From the NCBI GenBank assembly GCA_024692565.1, contig JAILMN010000037.1:1-62197 (forward strand): 62,197 nucleotides of DNA, given 5' to 3'. This document shows positions 21,001 to 28,541 of this stretch, piece by piece (positions within the stretch are counted from its first letter, which is position 1; the number at the start of each line of letters is the position of its first letter). The position numbers were made by a program, and so were the translations under genes. This stretch comes from Paludibacteraceae bacterium (GTDB lineage: Bacteria > Bacteroidota > Bacteroidia > Bacteroidales > Paludibacteraceae). The notes beneath the pieces were generated by a model that was given only the letters and a program-made list of their open reading frames with translations, searched no databases and was not told where the DNA came from.

Positions 21001-23581
21001 CTACCCAGCCCGAGTAAGCAGATGTACCATTATTTACATACGGAACCCACGTCTGTGTACCAACTGCACCTGTCAAAGCTGTTCCTGTGCTACTTACAGT
21101 CCAGTTTCTTGGCCCTCGGTTGGCATTCGCACCCGTTGGTTCACCGGTGAAGTCTGTATAGAAGGGAATAGACAAACCGACTTGAGTTGTGAAACTGGTG
21201 CTCTCCCACAAGGCTCCACAGGTCGGACTGACATAGACATAATAGGTCGTACCCATCGTAAGGCCGGTAGCTGCATACGATTTCGTGTTAACTGTTTCGT
21301 TGGCGATATCACCATTAGCAGCACTCGGGTCAATCTCGGTGGAGGAAATTTTTACGTTCCACTGAGTAGCACTTGTCGCATCCGCCCATGTGATATTACC
21401 GGCGTTAGCTCCGTTAGCAGCAGCAGTCAGATTATTAACCGGGCTGCAATCAGGTATGTCATCTATCACAATATCGTCGATATAGACATATGGAGTGGAT
21501 TCCCCCGGAGCGAGATAGAATGTGATATAGCGTCCTGTACCAGCGTACTTCTTCAGGCTAACGGAGTATTTGGTCCATGTATTGGCAACAGAAATCGCTA
21601 CGGTATCTACCGCTATGATATTCACGCCTAATTGTTGTCCTTGGCCCTTTTCGGCACTCTGGTCTGCAGCCACACCTATCACCACCTTATGTTCACTCGC
21701 TGTTGAATTAGCCCAGAAAGTGACTCTCATGTTATTCACCGCTTTCGGCATTGCCGGAAGCATAGCGATGGAAGAGTAGTAAGCGATATCAGTTCCCTTA
21801 TGAGTGCCCTGCAACATCAACGCAGCACTTACGTATGGTGTTTGCTCGTGATTGTAGGTGGTCATTACATAAGGCAGATGAGTGGCATATTGGAGATCCC
21901 ACGCCTTGTCGGGATTAACACAGCGGTCATCCATTACCCATCCATCCGGTACAGCATATTTGTCATTCGTATAATTATCCGGATCCATACGGTCAAAATG
22001 CTCTTCATACGGATAACCTACTTCGCGAGCCGTTTTGAATTCTACAACACTAGTCCATTCGGCTTCGTCGCAACCGGATTGCAAATAAGCATAGTATGTG
22101 GTGTTTGCCAGCAAACCGGTAACGGTATAAGGATTAGCAGAGACCGCATCGATAAACTCGCCTTTCGTAGGATCAGCAATATCCACTAAGTCTTCCGGAT
22201 CAGCCAAAGGTTTGGTGGAGATCGCCAGGTTCCATTCGCTTGCATTACCCGTCTCTACCCATTTAAACTTAGCGGTGTTGGGGGTTATCTCCGATACCTC
22301 AACGAACATCGGTTTCGGACAATCGGATGCCGCTTCTACACGGATGTCATCGATAAACAGGCGGTTCTCTTTGTCTGCATTACCGATACGTAATGCCACA
22401 TACTTGCCCGCTCCGGCATAGCTTGCCAAAGAAACGGTGATCTGCTCCCATTTACGTCCTTGCGGTAATGAGAGTGTTTTAATCTCTGTGAAGGCTTCCG
22501 CCGTTGCTTCCGTACATACACCGATGGTGACGGTACGCGCATAGGTGCTGCCGCTTTCTTGAGCAGCAGCCCAAAGAGATACTTGGAAGGCGCTTACATT
22601 ATTCTTGGCTTCCGGCAAAATCAAATAGTTGTATTTGCCGCTTGCGCTTACAGATTTGAATGACTTGTTGCTGTTATACGCATATTCGCTCGATACTGCA
22701 GCAGCGCTGCCTTCTTTGACAATAGTAAAGCAGCTGGAGAGTTCTCCCTCAAAATTCTCGGAGAAAGGAGTCGTGATAGCTGCACACGGCGTGCGGAAAC
22801 TCAGTTCTGCCCATGGCGAAACATCGCCGTCGCCGCAGTCGTATTGTACGTAGAGCCAATACTCCGTGTTAGGCGTGAGCCCTTCCAACTCATAGAACTC
22901 ATCAGTGATGAACCAACCCACATTATCCACTACATCGGCTATTGCCGACATGTCGGTCATTTGGGTCGTGTTGATCTTCACATTGTACTGCTGGAACATG
23001 TCGCTTTCGCATACATCCCACCAAAGCGTGACGCTGGTGGTCGTCAGATCCTCGGTCTTTAGACCGGTAGGCGCTGCCGATGCCTCGGTTTTGTTCTCTA
23101 CCGCAATGCGATAGACACGCGCGTCGCCGCCTAACTTATAGGCTCCGGCGATAGCAATTTGTACCTCGGACAGTCCGTCGGGCAGTACATCTTTGATGTA
23201 CACCTGGCCGTCTGTGGCAGCGTCAAATGTCTGCCATACGGACCAGTCGTCATCTTCGGAAGCACGGTAAAGCACTTTCAACTCGTTCACCTTTGTTGCA
23301 TTCGCTGCAATCGAATAAGTGAACGCGATGGACGGCTTGTTGTCCAATTCGCTGATGTCAAGCAGCTGCGAGAAAAGCGTGTCTGCACCATTCTCAAACG
23401 GAGCGAGGAAGAACGCATTGCCGGCATCGAAATTCCAGTAGCCGGATGTCATCGTCCAATCGCTCGGAAGACTGCCACTTGAGAAACTCTCGTTGAGCAC
23501 AGATTTCTGCGCCATCGCTGTCGTAATGCTCATAACTATGAGCAGGGTAAACAACAGCCAACGTGTAAATAATCGTTTCAT
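15014..23581 (-). CDS. Giant T9SS-secreted adhesin with alternating FN3 and jelly-roll modules
   Basis: 2855 aa. Signal peptide ending TTAMAQ, then repeated pairs of (a) a jelly-roll adhesin/MAM-like module with a start such as LPYTEDFQS and an end such as VYIDDVTIDYVETC, and (b) a fibronectin type III module (for example CAKPAGLTTSDIGITDVTLT, CIQPSQVELTNITETTATVN). I count nine FN3 modules. They are followed by two CDSTI-type modules and a classical type A T9SS sorting domain ending IEVYDALGRKVQTLRQGD and GVYMIRTIMKNG. Export through the T9SS and attachment at the cell surface are therefore well supported. No enzyme domain seen. Third gene of the surface operon, flanked by two paralogous secreted proteins. 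Ligand unknown. Confidence 0.92.
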   Translation of the reverse strand: MKRLFTRWLLFTLLIVMSITTAMAQKSVLNESFSSGSLPSDWTMTSGYWNFDAGNAFFLAPFENGADTLFSQLLDISELDNKPSIAFTYSIAANATKVNELKVLYRASEDDDWSVWQTFDAATDGQVYIKDVLPDGLSEVQIAIAGAYKLGGDARVYRIAVENKTEASAAPTGLKTEDLTTTSVTLWWDVCESDMFQQYNVKINTTQMTDMSAIADVVDNVGWFITDEFYELEGLTPNTEYWLYVQYDCGDGDVSPWAELSFRTPCAAITTPFSENFEGELSSCFTIVKEGSAAAVSSEYAYNSNKSFKSVSASGKYNYLILPEAKNNVSAFQVSLWAAAQESGSTYARTVTIGVCTEATAEAFTEIKTLSLPQGRKWEQITVSLASYAGAGKYVALRIGNADKENRLFIDDIRVEAASDCPKPMFVEVSEITPNTAKFKWVETGNASEWNLAISTKPLADPEDLVDIADPTKGEFIDAVSANPYTVTGLLANTTYYAYLQSGCDEAEWTSVVEFKTAREVGYPYEEHFDRMDPDNYTNDKYAVPDGWVMDDRCVNPDKAWDLQYATHLPYVMTTYNHEQTPYVSAALMLQGTHKGTDIAYYSSIAMLPAMPKAVNNMRVTFWANSTASEHKVVIGVAADQSAEKGQGQQLGVNIIAVDTVAISVANTWTKYSVSLKKYAGTGRYITFYLAPGESTPYVYIDDIVIDDIPDCSPVNNLTAAANGANAGNITWADATSATQWNVKISSTEIDPSAANGDIANETVNTKSYAATGLTMGTTYYVYVSPTCGALWESTSFTTQVGLSIPFYTDFTGEPTGANANRGPRNWTVSSTGTALTGAVGTQTWVPYVNNGTSAYSGWVDEAAKGRTQPYLYIYNSTTTTQRYPYAIMPQLLNANVNELKMGFYVNTSNTTALATNVYNVLRIGIVESPSDIGSDITKITNIATVRCKAGRTSEYVYVDFSNCLEAKKGYKYIVFYQDTTKANTSMIDNLTIARLTDPWKVSNVEVSNIEETGAKLTWKENGLATQWNVKVFAGKPDNVDTGTPVFSATVNAKEATITGLTHSTEYYAYVQSDQASGKSDWAEISFWSKTGAWTVPYEENFDSYYATSSYKSIPNYYDLYQADGTALSSFTYFQVYNLNDEQFVKMQATSTTAYKVVTFAFPPFDRPVNTLQVSFQAHADATATSTESAINTAIQNSPTEIGVLESNGTFVSLGSFSVSTNEWEDKYFNFQNYTGAGGRIAIRCDYNKKNATNAIRMDNFYISEIPDCGRLMEVEVNDIDSTTATLSWAKVKSETKWNLKVSSAAMENPDAATADIFDGQLDVQTKALSGLLGNTNYYVYIQTVNEANSCIGDWSSATIFRTLCKQQTLPYTEDFQSYVLYGAGYTPDCSTLSGQDDNHSYISTRGATGNKALQLRQVTLGNNNYFAFPAMNVDSVKRLQLTMFVNPGGTMATNWYYYEVGVMIDPNDPSTYTMVKLDSVAGASNTTFSEKKYTFETYSGNAMGDYGTYIALKPLSYKNKSGTAYAGSVYIDDVTIDYVETCAKPAGLTTSDIGITDVTLTWTTDDAAANHRVRIFANAGADPDNDPFVTESVVADDEATLSGLAGNTTYYAFVRKECGGLDGNSKWSLVNSFHTDCPAVTPMPYVETFESQVSAQVPKCWTNVGAANATVTTTAAQEGTYGLSLPASYSGGQYGSMNIAKLVTPALDVESLKDVLVYFDMKASMTGTSFTIEAVSDNTSTADYIYITTIEDIPTTTWTKAYIKLKDYYTSAQSYKYLRFAPNVPSGSKTSQTIYIDNITFTTNLNEVLPVTALEAMKVTESSLTFSFAEITPGIEEWQTAYVVKDGDIADATIIDTDTNIVTISGLTTKTAYDIYVRSKVEGSAWVGPLTMMTCGPAAAIPYISGFEDNADNALWEVQKLTAANKPYPNYFIIGDADNCDATGNEALYITNNDVDYQYSGKVSYSYAYRTIMFEDAGSYWVSIKVKVPGNARADRDGDCIYAHLVPAGTTFLASNINLMDGTSRNYASTSDSKNCYSLVGKTTHQSDWTTFSRQLDITEAGAYMVVIVWTNNTTDSPGQPVAVDSVSVTEYLCTVPSGFEYTGLSTNTAAFQWFAGKCKKFEYVVSRYAKLGNPAVIDDEDKAASGIIASGPQASFNGLQPGTDYSLYVRTICEDGYTEWVEKRFTTPCAAEDLPYTESFAETPECWVFSNASVVNRTQHGDEEEIWPCLQLNAGGMAILPELSVPLNKVRVEIGAFNSTSYASVSLGIVDNTWDASTFSEQYYFAPVNKQVSSSDPFVLETSTKMLNLYQGSGKYLALRNTSGNTIYVKYISLTELPNCIQPSQVELTNITETTATVNWIAGLETAWEIKLNDSIIKNVTTQPYQITGLEQGTEYTVAVRAICDSENTSEWSVSADFQTLCGVFTLPMFEDFTDLPKATSSTNYKRAQLRCWDNMVTDQAIEQVFNGNISPYTPLPTVSNTYLWVCNYLPKLGDNNQLFFFGYSLSHSGPKYRWMITPQYAIEGAATLSFDVCHKDNQGLAAHPNGRFFVAISTDNGDTWKKADATEIKDIDSVMTTKSVSLNKYAGQNIRVAFYMEDLNGTSTTSGSGIFTLVDNVRMNCTDTYPYADNACQGFDYEGYGFSIAKEDLPIADKDSTYYRFAANAGAGCDSTIALTITTRKAAEVAPVYAEICRGESYDFGPLKLTEPNPVGVPYYISGETQYGCDSTIYLYLTVNESDTTDMTPVEVKANQLPYVVDEYYTIPMDASVGSFTAVAKRDGCSFNRYFITVLDNPTGVINITDEIDYIEVYDALGRKVQTLRQGDLQNNLPRGVYMIRTIMKNGDAINRKVTF

Positions 23582-23635
23582 AAAGCTTTTTGTTTTTGTT
23601 AATAAATAGACTAATATATAAGCCTTTTGCTTATT

Positions 23636-26600
23636 TTATTCTATGATTCTTCCTAATACGTCATATTCACGTCCGTTTCGGCGGATAATCAACCTGCCGT
23701 TACGCCAAATCTTCTCATTACTTCTCTCCTCATCAGTCTCGTCTATACCTTGCCATCTATCGGCTTCTGACGGCGTGAACGGACAAACCCATGCTTCGGT
23801 TCCGTCTGCTAAGGTCACACGCACCGTATATTCCGTCTCTTCCTGCATATTGGGGTCGTAGAGATACGATTGGTTGGCTCCTTCAATCGGTTCGCCGTTC
23901 GCGTACCATTGATAGGATTGGAAGGTCAAACCGCCGTTATGCTCCTCGCTCAGGAAGGTCAACATGTCGTTCCAGTGGCGCACGATGATGCCGCTCGCCA
24001 AGCTCACGCCATAAGTCAGCGTATCGGTATATTCCGTATCGCACCACGGCATCGTCAGTCGCACGATAGCCGTATGCGTACCTACATCTTTGTGCTGCAG
24101 CGGTAGGATTATCTGTGCATTCTCATGCCGCATCCATGCGGTGGTATCATAGATATCATCGCTCACATGCATGGTAGCTATATAGCCTCCGTCGCTGGCG
24201 GTGAAGACCAATGACTCATCCGAACACAGTTGTGCAGATAGCAGAGCTACGGTTGGGCGCGGCGCTTGCTTCAGGTACAGCGTCACTACACTATCGCAGC
24301 CCGTCTCTTCGCTCATGAATAAACCGGTATAAATACCCGAACGGGTATAGGTCTTGCCGGCAAACGAATAACGGCCGTCCGGACAGATGGTGTCAAAAAT
24401 AGTCGCTTCTTTCGGCTCGTGAACAAACAGATGCATGATCACCGTGCTGTCGCAGTCGGTCACTACCGATTGCAGATAATCCGTGTAGTCACCGGGTTCT
24501 GTATGACGGCTGTGGGAACCGGCGGGGAAGATAAGGGACTGACCGCGACAGATCGTGTCGTATAGATGCGTCTCTACGGCCTCAATCGCAGGGATATCGA
24601 AATCGTACCACACCGTATCGGCATACAATTGGTCATTTACATAAATACCCGTCCGCACGCCGAAATGAACATGACCGCCTTCTTTGGGCATGGCTACATA
24701 ATTGCCTTCGTCTGTATATCCGATGGCTTCGCCCGTTTCATCGTCCGTCAGCAGCCAACAGTTCTCCATCTGTTTGTCATATCGATGCTCGACTTCGCCT
24801 GTCTGCTGATTGGTGAGAATAATATGGCATCTGTTCCACCACGTATAGCCGTTCTCGCAGTTCGCCGGAGTCCAGCGGTACGCTAATTCGGCCTGAGTAT
24901 TATACGACTTAGCGCTGGCGTCGAACCAATAACCGCAAGCGGCATTGGTTGGGTAGGTCACATGACAGAGATAGGTATTCGTATCGTTCTCCATCACCGG
25001 GAAGAAGCGCTCGCGCGACAGTGTGTCTTGCAGCAGCTGATCCATGCGGTTGAACCATGCATAGTCGAATCCTTCCGGTGCCGTGAACATACGGGTTGAA
25101 GAACCTTCTCCCCATGGCAGTCCGTCCACATCGCTGCGCACGCAATTCATCGTGAAATAAGCATAGCCGAAGTGCCCACCCTGACCACAGTCATAGGATG
25201 TCAGTTTGATAGTCAGCGTCTCGCCTACATAATCCTCAACACTGATACCGATGATTTTCCAATCCTGCCATGTAACCTCACAGCTTCTTCCGCTGCCGGT
25301 CCATGTATTGGTATGCCATAGCGCCCGCGTTTCGGGGTCATTCAGTTCCTCGGAAGTAGGCGCATGGAAATCCACCGAGGCGCACTCTACATCAATCGGT
25401 TCCCCTTTGCTATCAAGCACCTCTAATGTAAAACGCGGCTGCTCCGTTTCCTGGTGGTCCGGATTCTCCAGTACCATCGCATAACGGATCAGCAACACCG
25501 CCGTCGATTGCGACTCAACCGTATAATGGAAAATCATAGACTCGTACTCATATCCTGTCCCCCAGTTACCAAGGCGCACAGAGCCGAACTCCTCTTGCGG
25601 AACCGTGTGCAGACAGGCAATGGTATCTGTGCCTCTCTTAACTACCGTACGCGGGTCTATTTCCGTTTTATCGAAATGCGTAGTATGGCGGCTGCGGATA
25701 TCCAGCGGACCGTAATCGACGCGGTCATTCCCTGCTATTTCTTTCGTCAGTCCTTGGTTCTTCAGGTATTTCCATTTGCCGTACTCGAACGAGGCATTAT
25801 ACATATTGAGCGCATCGAAGCAATCAGTCTCATAGAGGTAAACAACCGGAAAGACGGTATAGACCGTTTTGTCCTCGCCGTTCACGGAGCAAATCCAGAA
25901 TTCGTATGCACCGTAGTCTACATTACTCAGCGTCACGCTCGTAGTATTCGTCTGCACGGACTGAAAATCCTCCTCGCCGCGTTTACGGTACAGCACTTCA
26001 TAACTATCGGACGAGCCTTCCCAACTAACCTCGGATTCTCCCAAAGTGGTGGTCACGTGGATATTGGTCGGGTAGTCCGTAGGAGAAGCTTTCGCCAACT
26101 GGAAATTATCGATTGCGATAGAGGTGATGCTGTCTTTCACCGTCACGTCCGTATTGACCCAAACGAACAGCAGACGCGTCGTTGTCTTGTTGGCTTGCGC
26201 TTTGGGAATCGTCACGCGGGCTTGGACGTGGTACCATGTGTCGCCATCAATCAGACTCGTATGCTCACCCATCAACTGTACGGCATTCTTCACCCATGTG
26301 GGTTCAGTACTGTTACCGAGACATTTGAGTCCGCTCGTGGGACGATTCGCATAGATTACCTTCAGGTAGCCTTTTGTCTTATTTCCCAATCCGCGCCAGT
26401 CGTAGGCGATATCATATTCTCCCATTTCCAGGGTGATGTCGCGGTATGCTAACAGCACATTATTGGTAGAAGCATACGTGTTGCTTTGACCTCCGTCTTG
26501 TGATACATACAGCGATTGATTTCCGGTATAAGCCACGGCATCGCCGATCACCCATCTATTCTCCGTGATGATCGTGTTTACCGATGGGTTCAGTACCCAG

Positions 26601-26737
26601 TTGGCATTCTCCGTTTCATCCTCAAAATCACACAGATAGGGCAGGTCTGCCATTGTGATAGCAGCTCCTTTTATATCCATGACCATTGCCCAAAGGCAAA
26701 TGATCGACATAATTCCTATGTATAGGTTTTTTCTCAT
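23636..26737 (-). CDS. Large secreted surface protein, paralogue of the gene at 11879
   Basis: About 1033 aa. The start is set at ATG 26737, which overlaps the stop of the upstream gene as ATGA and begins a signal peptide (MRKNLYIGIMSIICLWAMVM). N-terminal CDFEDETENANW domain, then an FN3-like segment, a second jelly-roll region, CDSTVIMHLFV and GCDSVVTLYL modules, an Ig-like segment (SYQWYANGEPIEGANQSYLY) and a tail IWRNGRLIIRRNGREYDVLG typical of T9SS cargo. The domain order matches the protein encoded at 11879-14938, so one is a duplicate of the other, now separated by the giant adhesin gene. No enzymatic motif. Confidence 0.82.
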   Translation of the reverse strand: MRKNLYIGIMSIICLWAMVMDIKGAAITMADLPYLCDFEDETENANWVLNPSVNTIITENRWVIGDAVAYTGNQSLYVSQDGGQSNTYASTNNVLLAYRDITLEMGEYDIAYDWRGLGNKTKGYLKVIYANRPTSGLKCLGNSTEPTWVKNAVQLMGEHTSLIDGDTWYHVQARVTIPKAQANKTTTRLLFVWVNTDVTVKDSITSIAIDNFQLAKASPTDYPTNIHVTTTLGESEVSWEGSSDSYEVLYRKRGEEDFQSVQTNTTSVTLSNVDYGAYEFWICSVNGEDKTVYTVFPVVYLYETDCFDALNMYNASFEYGKWKYLKNQGLTKEIAGNDRVDYGPLDIRSRHTTHFDKTEIDPRTVVKRGTDTIACLHTVPQEEFGSVRLGNWGTGYEYESMIFHYTVESQSTAVLLIRYAMVLENPDHQETEQPRFTLEVLDSKGEPIDVECASVDFHAPTSEELNDPETRALWHTNTWTGSGRSCEVTWQDWKIIGISVEDYVGETLTIKLTSYDCGQGGHFGYAYFTMNCVRSDVDGLPWGEGSSTRMFTAPEGFDYAWFNRMDQLLQDTLSRERFFPVMENDTNTYLCHVTYPTNAACGYWFDASAKSYNTQAELAYRWTPANCENGYTWWNRCHIILTNQQTGEVEHRYDKQMENCWLLTDDETGEAIGYTDEGNYVAMPKEGGHVHFGVRTGIYVNDQLYADTVWYDFDIPAIEAVETHLYDTICRGQSLIFPAGSHSRHTEPGDYTDYLQSVVTDCDSTVIMHLFVHEPKEATIFDTICPDGRYSFAGKTYTRSGIYTGLFMSEETGCDSVVTLYLKQAPRPTVALLSAQLCSDESLVFTASDGGYIATMHVSDDIYDTTAWMRHENAQIILPLQHKDVGTHTAIVRLTMPWCDTEYTDTLTYGVSLASGIIVRHWNDMLTFLSEEHNGGLTFQSYQWYANGEPIEGANQSYLYDPNMQEETEYTVRVTLADGTEAWVCPFTPSEADRWQGIDETDEERSNEKIWRNGRLIIRRNGREYDVLGRIIE

Positions 26738-27633
26738 CAGTCTCCCAAACATCTGCAGACTCTCTTCTCATTTAATGGCAGCAATATCGTCAAGCGTATC
26801 CCCGCTAACAGCGGACGATAACTCTCCTGATTGCCGATAAAACCGTATTCCGCATACGCTCCGATATAGTATTTCGGCTGCGGCTTGCGGCTGTAACTAT
26901 TCTTTCCGCTTTGCGGATTGAGGCATACGCCTACTTCGGCACAAGCACGAATGGTCCATCCAATGGCACCATTCACCGGTGCTGTCTCATACGGCTCGTT
27001 CGTTACAAAACCATGCTCAGGCACGTCCCGTATCGGATCCATGAAGTCACCGTAATCTCCCCATAAGGTATAGTTGCCTTTCTCCGATGATCGATTCCAT
27101 ATATCGATATTCGCTTTTACACCGGCCATGGCATAGATCCTATTCCATTGACCGCCAATCATCAGCGGCAACTGCAATCCTACATGCTGCATATTCACCA
27201 TGCGGTTGTTCCATGTGTAATAGCCGGTAAACGCCAATCCGGTGTCGTCCGTAGCCGGTGCCATTAGGTCTACAATGGCATTCGGGCCATCTGTTGTATA
27301 GCGGTACTCGGCTCCCAGACCGACATCAATCATCAGCGCACGATAGGTATAGCGGTAGCCAAAACCGATGGCGGGAGCGAACCCATTCGAATTAAGCAGT
27401 GCTTCCGCTTTGCCGCTACCGATCCATGCTTGCGCTTCCGACAAACTCATTGTATTCGGTGTACCGGCACCTGCGCCCGCAAAATCACGCGCGTATAAGA
27501 AATCGGCATTGAAACGGATATAGTGAGCCCCGGAAACGGTCGAAAATAGGCATAGCAATACACACAACGATAGGAAACGTCTTACCGTCAGCCATCCCCT
27601 CCTTGTCGGAGTATGTAGCCTGCTAAATACCAT
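26737..27633 (-). CDS. Small outer-membrane barrel protein, first gene of the surface operon
   Basis: 298 aa. Basic n-region with double Arg and a hydrophobic core (FLSLCVLLCLFSTVSG), then strand-rich sequence with barrel features (GFGYRYTYRALMIDVGLGAE, YYIGAYAEYG, AGIRLTILLPLN). It resembles the N-terminal barrel of the OmpA-family protein at the other end of the operon but has no OmpA peptidoglycan domain. A chaperoning or anchoring role for the operon's surface proteins is possible but not shown. Preceded by a promoter and a structured leader. Confidence 0.75.
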   Translation of the reverse strand: MVFSRLHTPTRRGWLTVRRFLSLCVLLCLFSTVSGAHYIRFNADFLYARDFAGAGAGTPNTMSLSEAQAWIGSGKAEALLNSNGFAPAIGFGYRYTYRALMIDVGLGAEYRYTTDGPNAIVDLMAPATDDTGLAFTGYYTWNNRMVNMQHVGLQLPLMIGGQWNRIYAMAGVKANIDIWNRSSEKGNYTLWGDYGDFMDPIRDVPEHGFVTNEPYETAPVNGAIGWTIRACAEVGVCLNPQSGKNSYSRKPQPKYYIGAYAEYGFIGNQESYRPLLAGIRLTILLPLNEKRVCRCLGD

Positions 27634-27930
27634 TTTTGTACCTTAAATAAACCAAAACATCCGATCGAAAAGCATGTGCTATCCGGTCGGATGTTAAAAG
27701 AGCATAAACAGGCAGGGTATGGAACAAAGTCGGCAAACTTATCAGAAAATACCCTGCTTGTCTATGCTCTGAACACGGACAGCAGGGATATATCTTCTCT
27801 CTGATTTACTTATTTTGCCGATAGTTCCGGGAGATATAATCCTCGTCGCTTGTATATGAAATTATGAGTAGTAGAAACTTCTCTTTCTGTTTCGTAATGT
27901 GCTATTTTTTGAGTGTTTGTTATAAAAATC
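27634..27930 (-). promoter_or_regulatory. Structured 5' leader of the surface operon with mutually exclusive hairpins
   Basis: About 295 nt lie between the predicted transcription start and the first start codon. A 22-bp inverted repeat (arms 27699-27720 and 27749-27770; one wobble, one mismatch) is followed on the transcript by TTTT; a second stem (27656-27664 with 27687-27695) follows, then TTTTGGTTT. The GACAAGCAGGG arm (27752-27762) can pair either with the downstream CCCTGCCTGTT (27707-27717) or with an upstream CCCTGCTGTC (27778-27787), so two folds exclude each other. This is the geometry of an attenuator or cis-regulatory RNA. I recognise no known riboswitch class. Confidence 0.55.
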
Positions 27931-27933
27931 GGT

Positions 27934-27966
27934 GCAAAAGTATTATAATTTCGGAAAATATGCAAC
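27934..27966 (-). promoter_or_regulatory. Promoter of the surface operon
   Basis: On the minus strand: TACTTTTGC (27934-27942) followed by ACCG, with GTTG 20 bp upstream (27963-27966), one mismatch to TTTG. Fits the Bacteroidetes -33/-7 pattern. The rest of the 493-bp gap 27634-28126 holds the leader, the gcvH terminator and AT-rich sequence; I see no gene in it. Confidence 0.65.
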
Positions 27967-28063
27967 AAATTGCCATAAAAAATGCAAATTTATTACATTT
28001 TGCAAAATCAACTTTGCATTCTTGTGGCAGAAAGGCACAAAAAGATATCCAAAAGGGACAAAA

Positions 28064-28089
28064 AGAAGCGACCCATAAAGATCGCTTCT
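28064..28089 (-). terminator. Terminator of the gldJ-gcvH operon
   Basis: On the minus strand a 10-bp stem, AGAAGCGATC with GGTCGCTTCT, 6-nt loop, followed by TTTTTG. About 40 bp past the gcvH stop. Confidence 0.8.
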
Positions 28090-28126
28090 ATACACATTAT
28101 ATAAATAATATGCGTGCGTGCGCGCG

Positions 28127-28501
28127 TTAAAGGGAAGCCTCGTATGCTTTCGCGTCCATAAGGCTGTCTAACTCAGCAGCATCTTTGATAGCGATGCGGA
28201 TGATCCATCCTTCACCGTACGGGTCATTGTTCACCAACTCCGGCTGTGCGTCCAGCGCACCGTTAACCTCCAGCACCTCGCCCGTAACAGGCATATTGAG
28301 GTCGCTTACGGTCTTAACGGCTTCTACGGAACCGAACACTTCACCTTGCGCTACCGTCTCGCCGATGGTAGGCACATCGATGAATACAATCTCACCCAAT
28401 TCCGATTGCGCATAGTCGGTGATGCCGACAAAAGCCTCATCACCCTCTACGCGAATCCATTCGTGCTCGCTGGTATAGCGAATATTATCAGGAAAATTCA
28501 T
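28127..28501 (-). CDS. gcvH: Glycine cleavage system H protein
   Basis: 124 aa, the usual length. Lipoyl carrier that shuttles the aminomethyl group between the P, T and L proteins of the glycine cleavage complex in the cytoplasm. Seen: YTSEHEWIRVEGDEAFVGIT at the N-terminus and the lipoylation site in GSVEAVKTVSDLNMP, with the modified lysine at Lys63. It lies 35 bp downstream of gldJ on the same strand; the gap is mostly a heptamer array. The partner genes gcvP and gcvT are not in the window. The neighbour gldJ is functionally unrelated, so pairing may be only transcriptional. Confidence 0.97.
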   Translation of the reverse strand: MNFPDNIRYTSEHEWIRVEGDEAFVGITDYAQSELGEIVFIDVPTIGETVAQGEVFGSVEAVKTVSDLNMPVTGEVLEVNGALDAQPELVNNDPYGEGWIIRIAIKDAAELDSLMDAKAYEASL

Positions 28502-28505
28502 TTTA

Positions 28506-28541
28506 ATTTACGATTTGGCGATTTACGATTTACGACTTATC
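28506..28541 (-). repeat. Heptamer array between gldJ and gcvH
   Basis: Five 7-bp units with one extra base: on the + strand ATTTACG, ATTTGGC, G, ATTTACG, ATTTACG, ACTTATC. In the transcript direction the unit is AAATCGT-like, similar to the miaB array. The last unit overlaps the gldJ stop codon. Confidence 0.85.

Noticed and set aside
25454..26452. 332-codon + strand open frame opposite the 1038-aa secreted protein
   Set aside because: Antisense shadow with no features.
27864..28130. 88-codon + strand open frame in the gap before gcvH
   Set aside because: It runs across the surface-operon promoter and the gcvH terminator, has low-complexity composition and no homology features.
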